From Amphiduros pacificus (taxonomy: Eukaryota > Annelida > Polychaeta > Phyllodocida > Hesionidae), in the NCBI GenBank assembly GCA_949316495.1, contig OX439001.1, positions 35,843,523 through 35,907,522 on the forward strand: a DNA stretch of 64,000 nt, written 5' to 3'. Shown piece by piece: positions 1-14,000 of this stretch (position 1 is its first letter; the number at the start of each line of letters is the position of its first letter). The notes under the pieces were generated by a model, which worked only from the letters and a program-made list of their open reading frames with translations, did not search any database and had not been told where the DNA came from. Position numbers and translations under genes: made by a program.

Positions 1-420
1 ACTTCTGATGGTTGTGATGTGGCATGTTCACAACTTTTGAATTCAAGGTCAATGTGTCAAGGTCAAAGGTCACATGACTAAAATTGTATGACAAGGCACA
101 GCTTTAACATATGACATTTCTGCATACCAAGTTTTAATATCCTGTAATAAGTGGTTGTTGAGATATGCTCAGTACAAAATTTGTGACCTCAAGGTCACTG
201 CACTAAGGTCAATGGTGACATCACTAAGATTTGAAGGAATCTGAATCTTCAACTATATATCTACCTCTATATAAAATATGAAAGATGTACTACTGGTAGT
301 TTTAAAGAAGAAGATTTTTAAAGAAATGTTGACAGACGGACGGACAGACGGACAGACGGACCGACAGACATTTTCCCCCTCCTAAAGCTCTGCGAGCTAA
401 AGTCTCAGCAGAGCTAAAAA
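1..420 (+). mobile_element. Pearl-like Helitron-like element, 3' part (copy 1)
   Basis: AAGGTCA-rich sequence, then a GACAGACGG microsatellite (about 331-368), then a hairpin with arms AGCTCTGC (386-393) and GCAGAGCT (408-415), then AAAAA. The same order occurs at 22,450-23,127 and 39,575-41,030. Core repeats, microsatellite and a subterminal hairpin are the layout of bivalve pearl/CvA non-autonomous Helitron-like elements. Cut by the window edge. Confidence 0.7.
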
Positions 421-488
421 GGGTGGTGGACTCCAATTTACCCTACAATCAAAGGTTTTTACCTCATAACGTTAATATACAATAAGCC

Positions 489-1345
489 CCTATGACAATG
501 GTACCTCATGTGGCACTGATGGTATTTTACCTGATGACAATTGTACCTCATGTGGCACTGATGGTATAATACCTAATGGCAATGTTACCTCATGTGGCAC
601 TGATGGTATAATACCCAATGGCAATGTTACCTCATGTGGCACTGATGGTATATTACCCAATGACAATGGTACCTCATGTGGCACTCATGGTATAATACCC
701 AATGACAATGGTACCTCATGTGGCACTCATGGTATAATCCCCAATGACAATGGTACCTCATGTGGCACTGATGGTATAATCCCCAATGACAATGTTACCT
801 CATGTGGCACTCATGGTATAATACCTAATGACAATGTTACCTCATGTGGCAGTGATGGTATAATCTCCAATGACAATGTTACCTCATGTGGCAGTGATGG
901 TATATTACCCAATGACAATGGTACCTCATGTGGCAGTGATGGTATAATCCCCAATGACAATGGTACCTCATGTGGCAGTGATGGTATAATCCCCAATGAC
1001 AATGGTACCTCATGTGGCAATGATGGTATAATCCCCAATGACAATGGTACCTCATGTGGCAATGATGGTATAATACCCAATGACAATGTTACCTCATGTG
1101 GCACTGATGGTATAATACCCAATGACAATGGTACCTCATGTGGCAATGATGGTATAATACCCAATGACAATGGTACCTCATGCAGCACTGATGGTATATT
1201 ACCCAATGACAATAGTACCTCATGTGGCACGGATGGTATTATACCTAATGGCAATGGTACCTCATGTGGCAGTGATGGTATAATACCCAATGGTAATGTT
1301 ACCTTATTGAGCAGTGGTGGGAAAGGCCCATATGACAATCTTGAC
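489..1345. repeat. 42-base minisatellite, about 20 copies
   Basis: Unit around ATGGTACCTCATGTGGCACT GATGGTATAATACCCAATGACA. The period is a multiple of three, so the minus strand reads open as repeats of IPSLPHEVPLSLGI. This is an artefact of the period, not a gene. Confidence 0.95.
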
Positions 1346-2853
1346 TGGTGATCAAATTTACATGACATCAAAATTAAATGCTGCAAAATGTTTTTAAACC
1401 TGGAATGAGTAACGGATATCTTATTACTGTTCTCAGGTTTAACTTAGAAAATTATTTTGTGAAGTATTGTAGGCTAGCTTACTACATTTTCCTGAAACAC
1501 CATGTCAATCATGCCACAAACGTTTTGGTTTGACTCATATCACTGTGAATTCACAAACACTTTTCTTTAAACATTTAAATTTCAGGACAAATATAGATTT
1601 ATAATGACTGAACAAGATTGATTAATTATGCTTTTGATTAGACAAAATTCCATTACAAATGTAAATCCATTTATCCTAAGTGGAAAATTTCATTACCAAA
1701 GATAATGTCAACAAATTACACCTGCAATTAACAACAACTGAGGCCAGCATTTGTGATCTGTAATAGGTTTGAAACTACACAGGTAATTGCAATAGACTTC
1801 TTATAACCCTCTGACATTTCTCTGACCCCGATTTCTACATTATATTGTTGGTAAAATTCATATATTCTACTATAGGCAAAATGCTATAATGTAACTGATT
1901 CTGCAAAAAATTATTTTGGATGCTAACAAAAAACAAAATCAACATGAATGTCACACAAAAAGGATCAATTTAAATGTCACACAAAAAGGATTCATCTTAT
2001 TGTCACTCAATTGCATATATTTGATATATCACACAAAAAGATCAAGTTGAGTTTAAGCCCTTAACAATTATTAAGTCATGAAAAATCGGGTGACAAATAT
2101 TGAACTGATGGGTGAACTGGTAATTATTAGAGAGAGGACTTGTAGTTGCTTATCCAGCAATAATATGAAGCCAATGTCTTGCGGATCACTTTATATTGAA
2201 CGAGGGAATAAAAACACAATATTTTTTCAAAATCCATCAAAATTTGACGCTAAAATCTGGAACATAGTGCCAACCAAGCTAAAAGATTCCATTAAGACAT
2301 TGGGTTGATGCAGCAAACTTATATGAGTAAACAAAGTTTACGAAGTTTTTAATGGTTTTGCCTGTCATAGATATTTATAAGTGCTGACAAGCATTTGGAA
2401 TTTTGAGCCTCTGTCAGAGTAATGTTTGTGATGATTCATCATGAGAAACCCATTCAAAAAACAGATTGTCAAAATGTCTGACATTCTTGTTTTAGTCGAT
2501 ATAGATGCACCACAGGCAGGGTTTTATGGCAGCTTTAGAGTTTCCACATACTTGATTAAAATGAGTTCAGCATGTTTTTGCCCTGAGCAATATTCCTGAA
2601 TCTATCACTATAGGAATGCACCCAAATATCCAGAAAAAAGAACACAATTTCTTATTTTTGGTTTTTCTTAATATTTGTAAGCATTTTTTTAAAATGCTTG
2701 TAAATTGCTCATAAAGGACGATTTACATCCTGATCCTTTTCCAGAGCAGACTTAAGCAGATGATAATTTTGACCAATCAAAATGCACTTACATAAATTTG
2801 ATATCTCAATTCTCATTGGCCTATATTTGTCATGTTATTCAAAATGGCAGCCT
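1346..2853. other. Gene-poor stretch with a weak LINE-like remnant
   Basis: The plus-strand frame at 2,078-2,308 contains NPSKFDAKIWNIVPTKLKDS, reminiscent of the C-terminal GxKxWNxLPxxLK motif of LINE reverse transcriptases. The match is faint and could be chance. Nothing else seen. Confidence 0.3.
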
Positions 2854-2981
2854 CCTTCACAACTCAGTGATAGCAATTTGATTTTTTCAAAGTCAAAAAA
2901 AGGAGGACAAAATTCTGCCTTCACAACTCAGTGATAGCAATTTGATTTTTTCAAAGTCAAAAAAAGGAGGACAAAATTCTG
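2854..2981. repeat. Perfect 64-base tandem duplication
   Basis: CCTTCACAACTCAGTGATAG... occurs at 2,854-2,917 and again at 2,918-2,981 without visible change, so it is recent. Confidence 0.95.
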
Positions 2982-3226
2982 AGCCTAACGGAAAATAGAT
3001 AGAATTGGTCCCCTGAAAATACAATATCTTACCAACTAATAGCTAACATCTCTGACCAGTAATTTCAGAGGAGAAGATCAACATCGATGGACAGACTGAA
3101 TGACAAAATATTTCTCCTCGCTGAAGATGCCATACCATCACAGGTAAAAACTATCAACTACAGTTCCAGTGTGTACTTTTCAATGGGGAAACAAAACAAC
3201 ATGGAGATCGGCAATCGGCCTATACC

Positions 3227-3567
3227 ACAGAGGTCAGGTAGAATTCTGCTCACACCACAGAGGTCAGGTAGAATTCTGCAGCATGTCACTGATCTCACTG
3301 AGTCTGTGAGTCAGATCTGCTCACAACACAGAGGTCAGGTAGTATTCTGCAGCACGTGGCTGATCTCACTGCGTCTATGAGTCAGATCTGCTCATACCAC
3401 AGAAGTCAGATAGTATTCTGCAGCACGTGGCTGATCTCACTGCGTCTATGAGTCAGATCTGCTCATACCACAGAAGTCAGATAGTATTCTGCAGCACGTG
3501 GCTGATCTCACTGCGTCTATGAGTCAGATCTGCTCACACCACAGAGGTCAGATAGTATTCTGCAGCA
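3227..3567. repeat. 71-base tandem repeat
   Basis: About four units containing GAGTCAGATCTGCTCATACC, with starts near 3,308, 3,379, 3,450 and 3,521, preceded by two shorter partial units (CACAGAGGTCAGGTAGAATT). The last copies are nearly identical. Confidence 0.9.
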
Positions 3568-4989
3568 TGCTGTAGAAGCGATGTAGTGTTTATACACATG
3601 CAAAAAAAAAAATTCTTTCTACACATTCTCTTTATGATTTCTAATTAACTTTTTTAAGTGTTATCTTAATCCTTACCCATAGATATATTTGTGATTTTTG
3701 TAACAAAAGAAACTCAAATTAATCTGGACAAAATGTTATAAGGGAGATGAAGAATTCTTAAATATTACATCAAAACATATGTATACCTGTTCTGCTAATT
3801 AAACGTCAAACATAAATGGTAGCATAATCAATGCCTGAAAAACTAAGCAGAGATGAAAATGACACTTCCTTCCCAAAACTTTAAATAAATTAAAATATAC
3901 AAGAAAGACGATTATTCCAGTATGTGTGAATGTTAGTTTTTGTTGTTTTCCATCTCTCATGCCTCCATATATATGACTGTCACACTGACGAGGCTAATTC
4001 TTGTTCTGCCTAGATAAACTTTGAAATCTGTGTGTAGAAATGTCAATCATAATCTGTTCCACCATAATTTGAGCATTTTATGAGAACAATCTAAATGAAA
4101 GCTTGTTGCCTGTAATGTGAATCATTGAATCACTGATTATTCAAGAAGACATCTCAGGTTGCTGAACTCAGGACAGGGTCATAAACAGACGTATACCTCA
4201 CAATAAGCTCAGACATTTTGTGCATTATTCATGTGATAGGGGGCCATAACTTTGCTCCTTGTCTCAATCCCTGTCATATCTCTGTGTTCTACATACAATT
4301 AATGGCCCCTTAAGACTCTCCCATGTCAAATATTCATGTAACTTGTCCATTGTCCTCATCTTCTCCATTGACTCTATAATGTCTCAGGTTTTTCTCACTG
4401 TGGCCGTTATTTAATGTATTTAAAATAAGACAACTACAAATGATGGATAAAGCCCACTTAAATATCACTCTGCCATGTTTGTAATAGTCACATTATGCCT
4501 GACACAAGAACCTTTCTCGTAATAAAAAGAAAATCTTTATCAATAATTTGTTTCTCGGGAATTAGGGAAGTTCAGCAGCCAGCTCTCATTATTATCCTGA
4601 TAGAGAAAATATGCAGAGGCAAAGTGTCATAAATTGTTAATAAAAATTCACTGCATTTATGACATCAAATAGTATTACACTTAAATTCATCTTTTCACTT
4701 CATTGCACAACTGCATAAACTTCATAAATAGTGTCTACGCATTCCTTACAAATAAATTTCAATGAGAGAATCCACAACCATTCATCTTTTGAAATGAAAG
4801 CTCTGAAAGTTACTCTGCCTTCCCCAAAAACATCCAAAGATATGGTCTTTTTTTCAAACATAGGCATCAGAGATGCATCAACCCTCAGCCCTGGTAACTC
4901 ATTGCACAACATTCGCTCCACACAATATTTGTGAACAAAACGTCACTGCACCAAGGCAAATTGATGCAGGGGTAAAAAAAACCCATAAA
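3568..4989. other. No gene seen
   Basis: AT-rich presumed intron or 3' region of the minus-strand ZDHHC3/7 gene. The overlapping short frames near 4,700-5,100 show no family motif. Confidence 0.5.
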
Positions 4990-7322
4990 ATCTACTTCCT
5001 TTGATAGCTTAGGTGTGTCAAGTATCATGAAACTGTCATCATTTACTCTAGAATTATTGAGATGGGCCAGTGACCTTGAAAAGCAGGTTAAGGTCACCGT
5101 CCATCAAACTCATCTGGAGTCTTCCCAGATGCTTATGTGTGTCAATTTTCATGAAGCTGCCATTATTTGCTCTTAAATTATTGCAATGACGTGGATTTGA
5201 CATGATTGTCCCTGTGACCTTGAAAAGTAGGTGAAGGTCATGTTCCATCAAGAGAAGTCTGAGGTCTTCACCAGATGCTTATGTGTGTCAAGTCTCATAA
5301 AGCTGCCATCATTCGTTCTCGAGTTATAGCAATGATAGGGATTTCACATAATTGTACCTGTGACCTTGAAAAGTAGGTGAAGGTCATGTTCCATACAAAA
5401 ATGTCTGAGGTTTTCATCAGATGCTTCTGCGTGTCAAGTTTCATGAAGCTGCCATCATTTGTTCTCGAGTTATCGCGATGACAAGGATGATTTCACATAA
5501 TTGTCCCTGTGACCTTGAAAAGTAGGTGAAGGTCATGTTTCATAGAGAAAATCTGAGGTCTTCACCAGATGCTTATGTGTGTCAAATCTCATAAAGCTGC
5601 CATCATTTGTTCTTGAGTTATTGCGATTCTTGGGATTTCACATAACTGTCCCTGTGACCTTGAAAAATAGGTCAAGGTCGCCGTCCACCGAACTAGTCGG
5701 AGGTTTTCAACAGATGCTTATGCGTGTAAAGATTCATGAAGCTGCCATCATTTGTTCTTGAGTTATCAACTGTCCCTGTGACCTTGAAAAATTAGGTCAA
5801 GGTCGCCATCCATCGAACTAGTCTGAGGTTTTCACCAGATGCTTATGCGTGTCAAGTTTCATGAAGCTGCCATCATTTGTTCTTGAGTAATCACGATGAC
5901 AAGGATGATTTCACATAATTGTCCCTGTGACCTTGAAAAGTAGGTGAAGGTCATGTTTCATAGAAACAATTCTGAGCTCTTCATCAGATGCTTGTGTGTG
6001 TCAAATCTCATAAAGCTGCCATCATTCGTTCTTGAGTTATTGCGATTCTTGGAATTTCACATAATTGTCCGTGACCTTGAAAAATAGGTCAAGGTCGCCG
6101 TCCATCAAACACGTCCCAGGTTTTCACCAGATGCTTTTGTGTGCCAAGTTTCTTGAAGCTGCCATCATTTGTTCTCGTGTTATCGCGATGACAAGGATGA
6201 TTTCACATAATTGTCCATGTGACCTTGAAAAGTAGGTGAAGGTCATGTTTTATAGAAACAATTCTGAAGTCTACACCAGATGCTTATGAGTGTCAAATCT
6301 CATAGAGCTGCCATTATTTGTTCTTGAGTTATGCGATTCTTGGGATTTCACATAATTGTCCTTGTGACCTTGAAAAATAGGTCAAGGTCACCTTCCATCG
6401 AACTCGTCCGAGGTTTTCACCAGATGCTTATATGTGTCAAGTTTCATGAAGCTGCCATCATTTGTTCTCGTGTTATCGCAATGACAAGGATGATTTCACA
6501 TAATTGTCCATGTGACCTTGAAAAGTAGGTGAAGGTCATGTTTTATAGAAACAATTCTGAGGTCTTCACCAGATGCTTATGTGTGTCAAATCTCATAAAG
6601 CTGCCATCATTCGTTCTTGAGTTATTGTGATTCTTGGGATTTCACATAATTGTGCCTGTGACCTTGAAAAATAGGTCAAGGTCGCCGTCCATCGAACTCG
6701 TCCGAGGTTTTCACCAGATGCTTATGGGTGTCAAATCTCATAAAGCTGCCATCATTTGTTCTTGAGTTATGCGATTCTTGGGATTTCACATAATTGTCCC
6801 TGTGACCTTGAAAAATAGGTCAAGGTCACCGTCCATCGAACTCGTCCGAGGTTTTCACCAGATGCTTATATGTGTCAAGTTTCATGAAGCTGCCATCATT
6901 TGTTCTCGAGTTATCGCGATGACAAGATGATTTCACATAATTGTCCCTGTGACCTTGAAAAGTAGGTGAAGGTCATGTTTCATAGGAAAAATTCTGAGGT
7001 CTTCACCAGATGCTTATGTGTGTCAAATCTCATAAAGCTGCCATCATTCGTTCTTGAGTTATTGTGATTCTTGGGATTTCACATAATTGTCCCTGTGACC
7101 TTGAAAAATAGGTCAAGGTCGCCGTCCATCGAACTCGTCCGAGGTTTTCACCAGATGCATATGTGTGTCAAGTTTCATGAAGCTGCCATCATTTGTTCTT
7201 GAGTTATCGCGATGACAAGGATGTTCGCTACAGACATACATACATACATACATACATACATACCCACGCCAGGAGTACTGCAATACCCTCAGCCTGATTA
7301 CATCAGGGGCTGAGGGTAAAAA
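4990..7322 (+). mobile_element. Helitron-like element with a long tandem core array
   Basis: About 15 units of roughly 145 bases, each with CCAGATGCTTATGTGTGTCA, GAAGCTGCCATCATTTG and TGTGACCTTGAAAA. Next come a CATA microsatellite (about 7,230-7,262), then a hairpin with arms TACCCTCAGCC (7,284-7,294) and GGCTGAGGGTA (7,308-7,318), then AAAAA. The layout is pearl-like with different sequence. From about 5,560 on, two unit types alternate, one with GTAGGTGAAGGTCATG and one with ATAGGTCAAGGTCGCC, giving a 290-base higher-order unit. The left end is not defined. Confidence 0.75.
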
Positions 7323-10300
7323 GGACCACTAAAGAAACCTCACCATATTGAGACCTGCATTACTTTAAAGTTCTCTACTGAACTTGACTGCTAGTCAATT
7401 CCTCTTCGTCTGAAGTGATAACTCTGTTGAGGAAGATCCTTATGCTTAATGACAAATCTAACACAGCTCAACTGGGGAACTTGGTGAGATGGCATTAACT
7501 GAGATTTGAGTAAATCTGTCAGACCATTTCAACTGAAAATGATGTAAAACCCAGGAATGGTTACAATCGCTTGCTACATTATAGTGTTTTCTTGACCTTT
7601 CACACCTGTATATTTATTCATGGTGAGCATTGAAAGCGAGAGCAATTTTCACCTCTTCAGGAGTTGCGTCATGAATTTGTGTCCCTGTTCACAATGGTTT
7701 GCCGGTTAAGATGTTTTTTTTCCACTTGATGGGTTTTTTTTTTATTTGTCTGGAAATGGTGAGAGAAGTTACACCTGGGTCCAAGCTTAAAAGTGCAGTA
7801 TATTTCAGCAACTTGAAATTACACACAAACTTAATAACTTCTGCAGATATACTGACTGAACTCAAAACATCTGATGAAATATTTTAATCTACATTCATTC
7901 GAAACATCTATTTGGTCTCACTAATTAAGTCACTCTATATCTGGCATGCAATGAATTGCAATGTTATGATCAAAAGGTCCTAACACCTGTGATATCTGTA
8001 ACAAATCCAAAACCAACAATAGATTACTGCAAAATAATTTCTGGACTGAAGCATATTTGTTTCCATGATCAATAAGCATTCTGACAATGCACTTTTTGAT
8101 TTCAACTTTTTTTTTTCTTTGTCTTCAATCGGCATTTCAAATGCAGGTAAATGTATATATACTCTGTGAAATGCATACATAATGTCATTTTGAGAAAGGA
8201 TTATAAGAGTAACAAAGTTAATGTACTGAGGCCTGGTAAATGAGTACTGAAGTGTCTGCCAACATGGCCTCTGACAGGTCCTGGGTAGAGGGTCAGGCAC
8301 AAAGCTGACACACAAACCTTCTCATCTGTCTTACGGCAACTCAATATTGTGCATCTTTTACTTGCGGTGTGATGGTGGTGTCGGTCTCGGGAAGCGGTGG
8401 CTGTGACGTTCCCTGCCCCGATGACACCAGACATTGCAGCCGACCAATTTGTGACATCAAAGCCGAGTCTGAGATCAAAACACCACATCTGGGCCTTCCT
8501 GCACTCACAAATAACCATCTAAGTGGCATGGAAAACAAATTATGAATGGGCTTCTTACAAATACATCACCCTTTTATTTTCTTCTTCTAATATTCCTCCT
8601 GGATTTAATCTGCTAATAACTTCCTTTTTTTTTTTAATTCTTCTTGTTTTAATCTAAAGCCCTCGACTTGAAAACACGTAACAATACACCTTCTATAGAA
8701 AGCACACAACGACAAATAACTTCCAGACAGATACCACAGGGCCAGGGGGTTAAACTAGTTTTGGAAAACTTTGTATAATGGGCTTAGTAAGACTTAATCG
8801 TAAAGTTTTCAAAATGGCTAAGATTGGCATGCAACATCTGGGCTAAATCTGTAGCTTCATAGCAGAGATGGCCGAGATACACTGCAGGCCTGCAGATTGG
8901 GGCATGTGGCCTCCGATGCACAATGCAGGCTGGCTCTGTCTGTAATGATTACACATCATAGGCCACTTAAGCCTGGCACCCAGAAATATTGCAAAATATA
9001 CGCTCGGCTGTAAAATCTACTTAAGTTACAGCTGGCCATATCTTCTTGACTCTATGGAGCATAATTTTCCTATAAGTCTGTCATTTCTCCTCGGCAAATA
9101 TTTCTATGGTTTGACAGTTCATAAATCTTTTGTGTATGGAGGCACAAGTAACCAAAGAATGCTTGACATTTTGATGATTTCTTCCAAATCAGGGTTTCTG
9201 TGCCTTAGGTATATGCATATTTTACCCAACAAACTATCTAAAAGTATTCTTTTGAATGTAACAAACTTATGTCCTTCTTTCCTCATGTTTCATTGTGAGT
9301 ATCCAATTAATACAAAAAGGAATGGTAAAACATGTCTTGTACCTGAGAAACTCAACACAAATAAAAAATAAATAAGTTGGTTGGTGGACTTGTCCTTTAA
9401 GAGCCAAAAAAAGTTTGTCATGAATGATTAGAAATGTCATGTAATTTAATTTTCGGGGTTTATAAGGATTGGTCAGAAGTATCAGTGAGGGTCATAATCA
9501 TATAATTCACACTTCATACAGCTGGTTCTCATACAATCCTTTGGAGAGTACCCCACTGACAAGGGAGTTCTTCCTTCCATTTGGATCTTTTCAATGATGA
9601 CAGTAATCTAATTTATCATCTGTGATGTAAAAAGAATTCCTCCCTTTCTCAAACTCAAGGTCTTATCAACGCAAACTTTTTAAAAGGTTTTTTATTCTTT
9701 TGATGAAAATTCATGGTAAGTGTACACAACATTTGCCTTTCGAAGGAATGTAAGATTTCAGTCAGACACACAACGTGAATGGATGTTCAACTCAGCTGAA
9801 CAAATCAAGACTGACACTTCATCAAACCTGATGGTGCACTCACTTTGAAATCAGTCCTTGGAATAAACAACCTTGTGGGTCGCACAAAGGACCAACCATG
9901 CTCATTTCTGAACTGTATTCACCAGAACAACAAGTTATCTGTTTATGGGCCATCTTGTAATGGGGCTTCATGCAATCTACTGTCTGTACTAGACCAATCC
10001 ATTTCATCTCATACTAGAGACAGTCAAATAAACGGAGGCAGTCATCTGACCATGTGAGCCATTTCTTTTTCAATTTATTTCCAGTTCAATATGACTGCTT
10101 ACGGGAAGTCCAATTTTTTTCTCCTGCTTATGTTTAAGACATCTAAATAACTTTTATCGCTTGAAAAACTACATCTACATTGACAGTAATATTTGTGTCA
10201 AATGTTTTTAAAATCTTAATTTCAAATAAATCAAACTGAGCCATGATGTACTATTCCACCAAACTGTGCACTCATATTTGAGGTTTCAAATAAATAAATA

Positions 10301-10926
10301 AAAACGTGAATATTAGCACTATTTATTGGCCTTTAAAATATATGATTCACAAAAATTGCTTTTTTATATAATGTACTGTTATTCTGGCCTCTTAAAAAAA
10401 ATTGTTCGATTTTAGAGAAAGCAACAATGTGAAATGGTAAAAAATATGAGGCAGTGTTTGACTCAAAGTTTCAAAACAAACCAAATGTATGTCATGATAA
10501 TCTGCCCCACCCAACAGTTAATATGATAGATGCTGAGCATGAAATCACAACAGTACCTAACTGTGTAGCAACTTAGCAACTACAAAACTAACTTCGTAGT
10601 TTCATTTCTTTGTGACTCATATGTGTTTGATTCCGTTGATATCCCCCTGAAAAGCTTATCTAATGAAATATGTTCCCTTTGATTATTCAAGAAATAGCCG
10701 GAAACTTTTCTGATGTTTTGTTTTACATTTGTTTAATTATGCAAATAATCATGGTCAAAGTTAGCCTTCCATCATACAGGTTTGGTGAATCTATTATTAT
10801 TTGTGCACATCTGAGTTATAAGAACAAAATCGTCCTCTAAGCATAAATATGGACCACTCTAACAGTGAATGTGGGTATTATGCTGTCAAAAAATACTATA
10901 ATCTAAATAAATAAAAAAGGACTTAC
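7323..10926. other. No gene or exon recognised
   Basis: AT-rich. The remaining 3' exons of ZDHHC3/7 were looked for here on the minus strand and not found. The frames at 7,980-8,538 and 9,054-9,371 have no recognisable domain. Confidence 0.5.
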
Positions 10927-11008
10927 CTTTCCAGTCAACTCGTATACAAACTATAAAATGATGTATAGCCATATATAGGGCATGGCACGATATCAAACAT
11001 ATATACAA
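10927..11008 (-). CDS. ZDHHC3: ZDHHC3/7 exon 5, start of TM3
   Basis: Exon of 82 bases; acceptor TTTTGTTTCAG, donor AAAG|GTAAGT. It encodes [18 protein letters not shown] then IVCIRVDWK and one base of the next codon. It aligns with MYIALISLHALIMVGFHF...EEDWTK of vertebrate ZDHHC3. Phase 0 in, phase 1 out. The next exon (FEALLF, FGTQ, TDETGIE-like) should start with two bases of a codon and was not recognised anywhere to the left. Confidence 0.85.
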
Positions 11009-14000
11009 CTGAAACAAAAAAATACAGAAAATACATTAGATAATAGTTTAAGAATCAAGATACGAAGTTAGAAAATTTTATATTATGGTGGCAGAAAATT
11101 CTATATCAAATCCCCCCTCACTGCATAAGCTATGCAATGCATACAGCTATGCTACGAATTGCTACAAAATATTTTTCATCTTCAATAATGGCCTATATTT
11201 CTTATAACATTTGAGTATAACTGTGTTTCAGTGATATGCCATCATTTATCAAGCATATTTCAATTTGTAGGAACTTCTTGCCAAGGGAAATAAATTATGA
11301 TTGACAGTAAAACAGACATCTGAACGATCATCATGAAAATATTTCTATAGTCAAAATAGTTTTACAAATAAAAAATGAGCAATCTTTCAGAGTTTTTTTT
11401 TTATAAATCTAATAAAAAGGCTTTGCACAGAATTTGGTGATTGTAAAGTCACAGGTTAAGAGCCTCTGGCTCATTATATTAATGTTGTACATTAGTGATC
11501 AGAGAGATTTGTGAAAATCAGAGGTCAGAGACATCACGAAAGTCACACCAGATTTTGTTGGGGGAGGGATTGCCTGCATAGTTTTGGAGGCAATCTGCAA
11601 AAGAAAACAGTCTGGAGGAGTACCAATGTATCAGATGGAAGAAAATACTCAAAATTCCAAGACCCCTCCACCCACCCATAGTTTCAATGGGGATTGCGAG
11701 GATGAGAATATTATTTTATGAAGGTGAGGCAAGAAGCATGTTAAGAGAGAGTTGGATTACTTGATAAACTGTCATTTGAGTCCCTTGTCAATCCTCCCAT
11801 TGGCTCCTTTGGGATGACATTTTAATCTCGCATTATGCAAATTTACATCTCTCAATGGTGGCAGGGACTAATTTATCAAAATATCTGATTTTCCTCTCTC
11901 AAAGTACACACTGCCACACAAAAAATATTGGTTCAAAAATGTTAATGTGCAGACAACTGTCACTTGTTAGAATGGGCTGAGTAAGACAGATTGTTGGTTT
12001 AGAATGTAAGAAAGTTCCACAAATGAAATTAGCTGCCTCTCCCTTAAGGTATCTGACAAATAAAACTGCTTTAAATGCATGCCTAGAAGATAAATTCAGC
12101 AGAGGCCCTTCTAGGAGTGTTAAGTGTGTCTGGTGGAGAGTTGCTGAGGTTGGCTGAGCCGTCAGGGCATATTGCTCATCCCATGAGTATCATTGTTTAG
12201 GTAGGACATATTGCTCATCCCATGAGTATCATTGTTTAGGTAGGGCATATTGCTCATCCCATGAGTATCATTGTTTAGGTAGGGCATATTGCTCATCCCA
12301 TGAGTATCATTGTTTAGGTAGGACATATTGCTCATCCCATGAGTATCATTGTTCAGGTAGGGCATATTGCCCATCCCATTGTTTAGGTAGGGCATATTGC
12401 TCATCCATGAGTATCATTGTTTAGGTAGGGCATATTGCTCATCCCATGAGCATCATTGTTTAGGTAGGGTATATTTCTCATCCCATGAGCATCATTGTTT
12501 AGGTAGGGCATATTGCTCATCCCATGAGCATCATTGTTTAGGTAGGGTATATTGCTCATCCCATGAGCATCATTGTTTAGGTAGGGCATATTGCTCATCC
12601 CATGAGTATCATTGTTTAGGTAGGGCATATTGCTCATCCCATGAGTATCATTGTTTAGATAGGACATATTGCTCATCCCATGAGTATCATTGTTTAGGTT
12701 GGACATATTGCTCAGGTAGGGCATATTTCTCATCCTATGACTGTAAGCATTTGGGTGTGGTACATTTTCTACCCACAGTGAAGGTTTGAGTGTGTTTTGA
12801 GTCACAATTGAGTGTGTGGGTCATACTATTACTGTAGACCTGAATGACCTTATTTAAATGCTACAAACAATTTGTGATTGACGTATGTGCTATATAAATA
12901 ACTTATTATTATTATTTTTATTATTTTGTAGTGCTAATTATGAGTAACCAAATAGATAATTGGCATAGACTGGTTCTCTTGGCTTCATAGCTTAACATGT
13001 CAGCTTTATTCCCTTGGTACAATCACCACAAAGCTGAGTGTTTAATATAAAGTTCTATTATAATTAAGAGCCTCGTGTATACATCAAATGTGGTGTTATA
13101 TTGTGGGGAGAATATTTTCATGGCTGTTAACTGTTTTTGTACTTCGACTGATGAACATGGATGGGTTTATGTTTGTGACTTTTTAATTCTAATTAAGAGA
13201 TGAAAATGTGCAAAGGGGTTTAATGTGGAACCAATTTTGCTTTATCTTTATTCATGACATTTTAACGAAGCATATCTGTTAATTAAAACATTATCGAAAC
13301 ACATCAACAAAATTAAAACGGAATACCACAATATGAAAATGTGTGAATTTTATCACAAACAAGACACCAATTTCTCAATTGTGACAACTAATAGAAACTG
13401 GTATTAAAACATTTTAAACAAACATTAAATGATAAATAATGAAAAAAGCTATGGTGAATTAAAGACGAATGGCAAGTTTCTGTGAGAAAGATGTGTGGAT
13501 ATTAACAGAAACCTGTTATCACCTAGATGTTCCAGATGTGTTATCTGGGGGGGGGGGGAGAGAGAGATAATGGACACAGTATTTTATTTTACATCTGAAC
13601 CCCTTGAGGAGCATTCTGAGCGTGCTCCATTCTGCGAGGATTATCCTGATTACCACTTGGTGGCGCTCTCAGCGGTGTTGTCGATGCAGCTCATGACTGT
13701 CACTTTTCACGTCAGATTTAATAGTTCAAAGATGTGAGTTTTAGCTGTGATCCAGGTAATGAATGGCAAACCTCACAAAAACAAACTTGCCAGCCCCTGA
13801 ATTGCACATGAGCTGAGCTGCATAAATAATGCAACCAGAATCAACCTAAATAAGTAACGAGATTTCATGAATTGCCTGACACAGCATGAACGAGGGCCAA
13901 TCCTGCAACATCATCAGCTCAGTGGGACAAAAAGGTCATTTGACCCGTGTTCCCATGCTTCCAGACTACAATTCTCTCTTCTCACAATATTAGGGCATAA

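Noticed and set aside
811-1386. Minus-strand repeat protein IPSLPHEVPLSLGI
   Set aside because: Product of the 42-base minisatellite; no start context, splice sites or non-repeat domain.
4200-4290. Minus-strand DMTGIETRSK as the TDETGIE exon of ZDHHC3/7
   Set aside because: Only the TGIE part fits; there is no flanking homology or splice pattern.
12162-12805. Open frames on both strands over the 39-base repeat
   Set aside because: Both strands open over the same array is an effect of the period, not coding.
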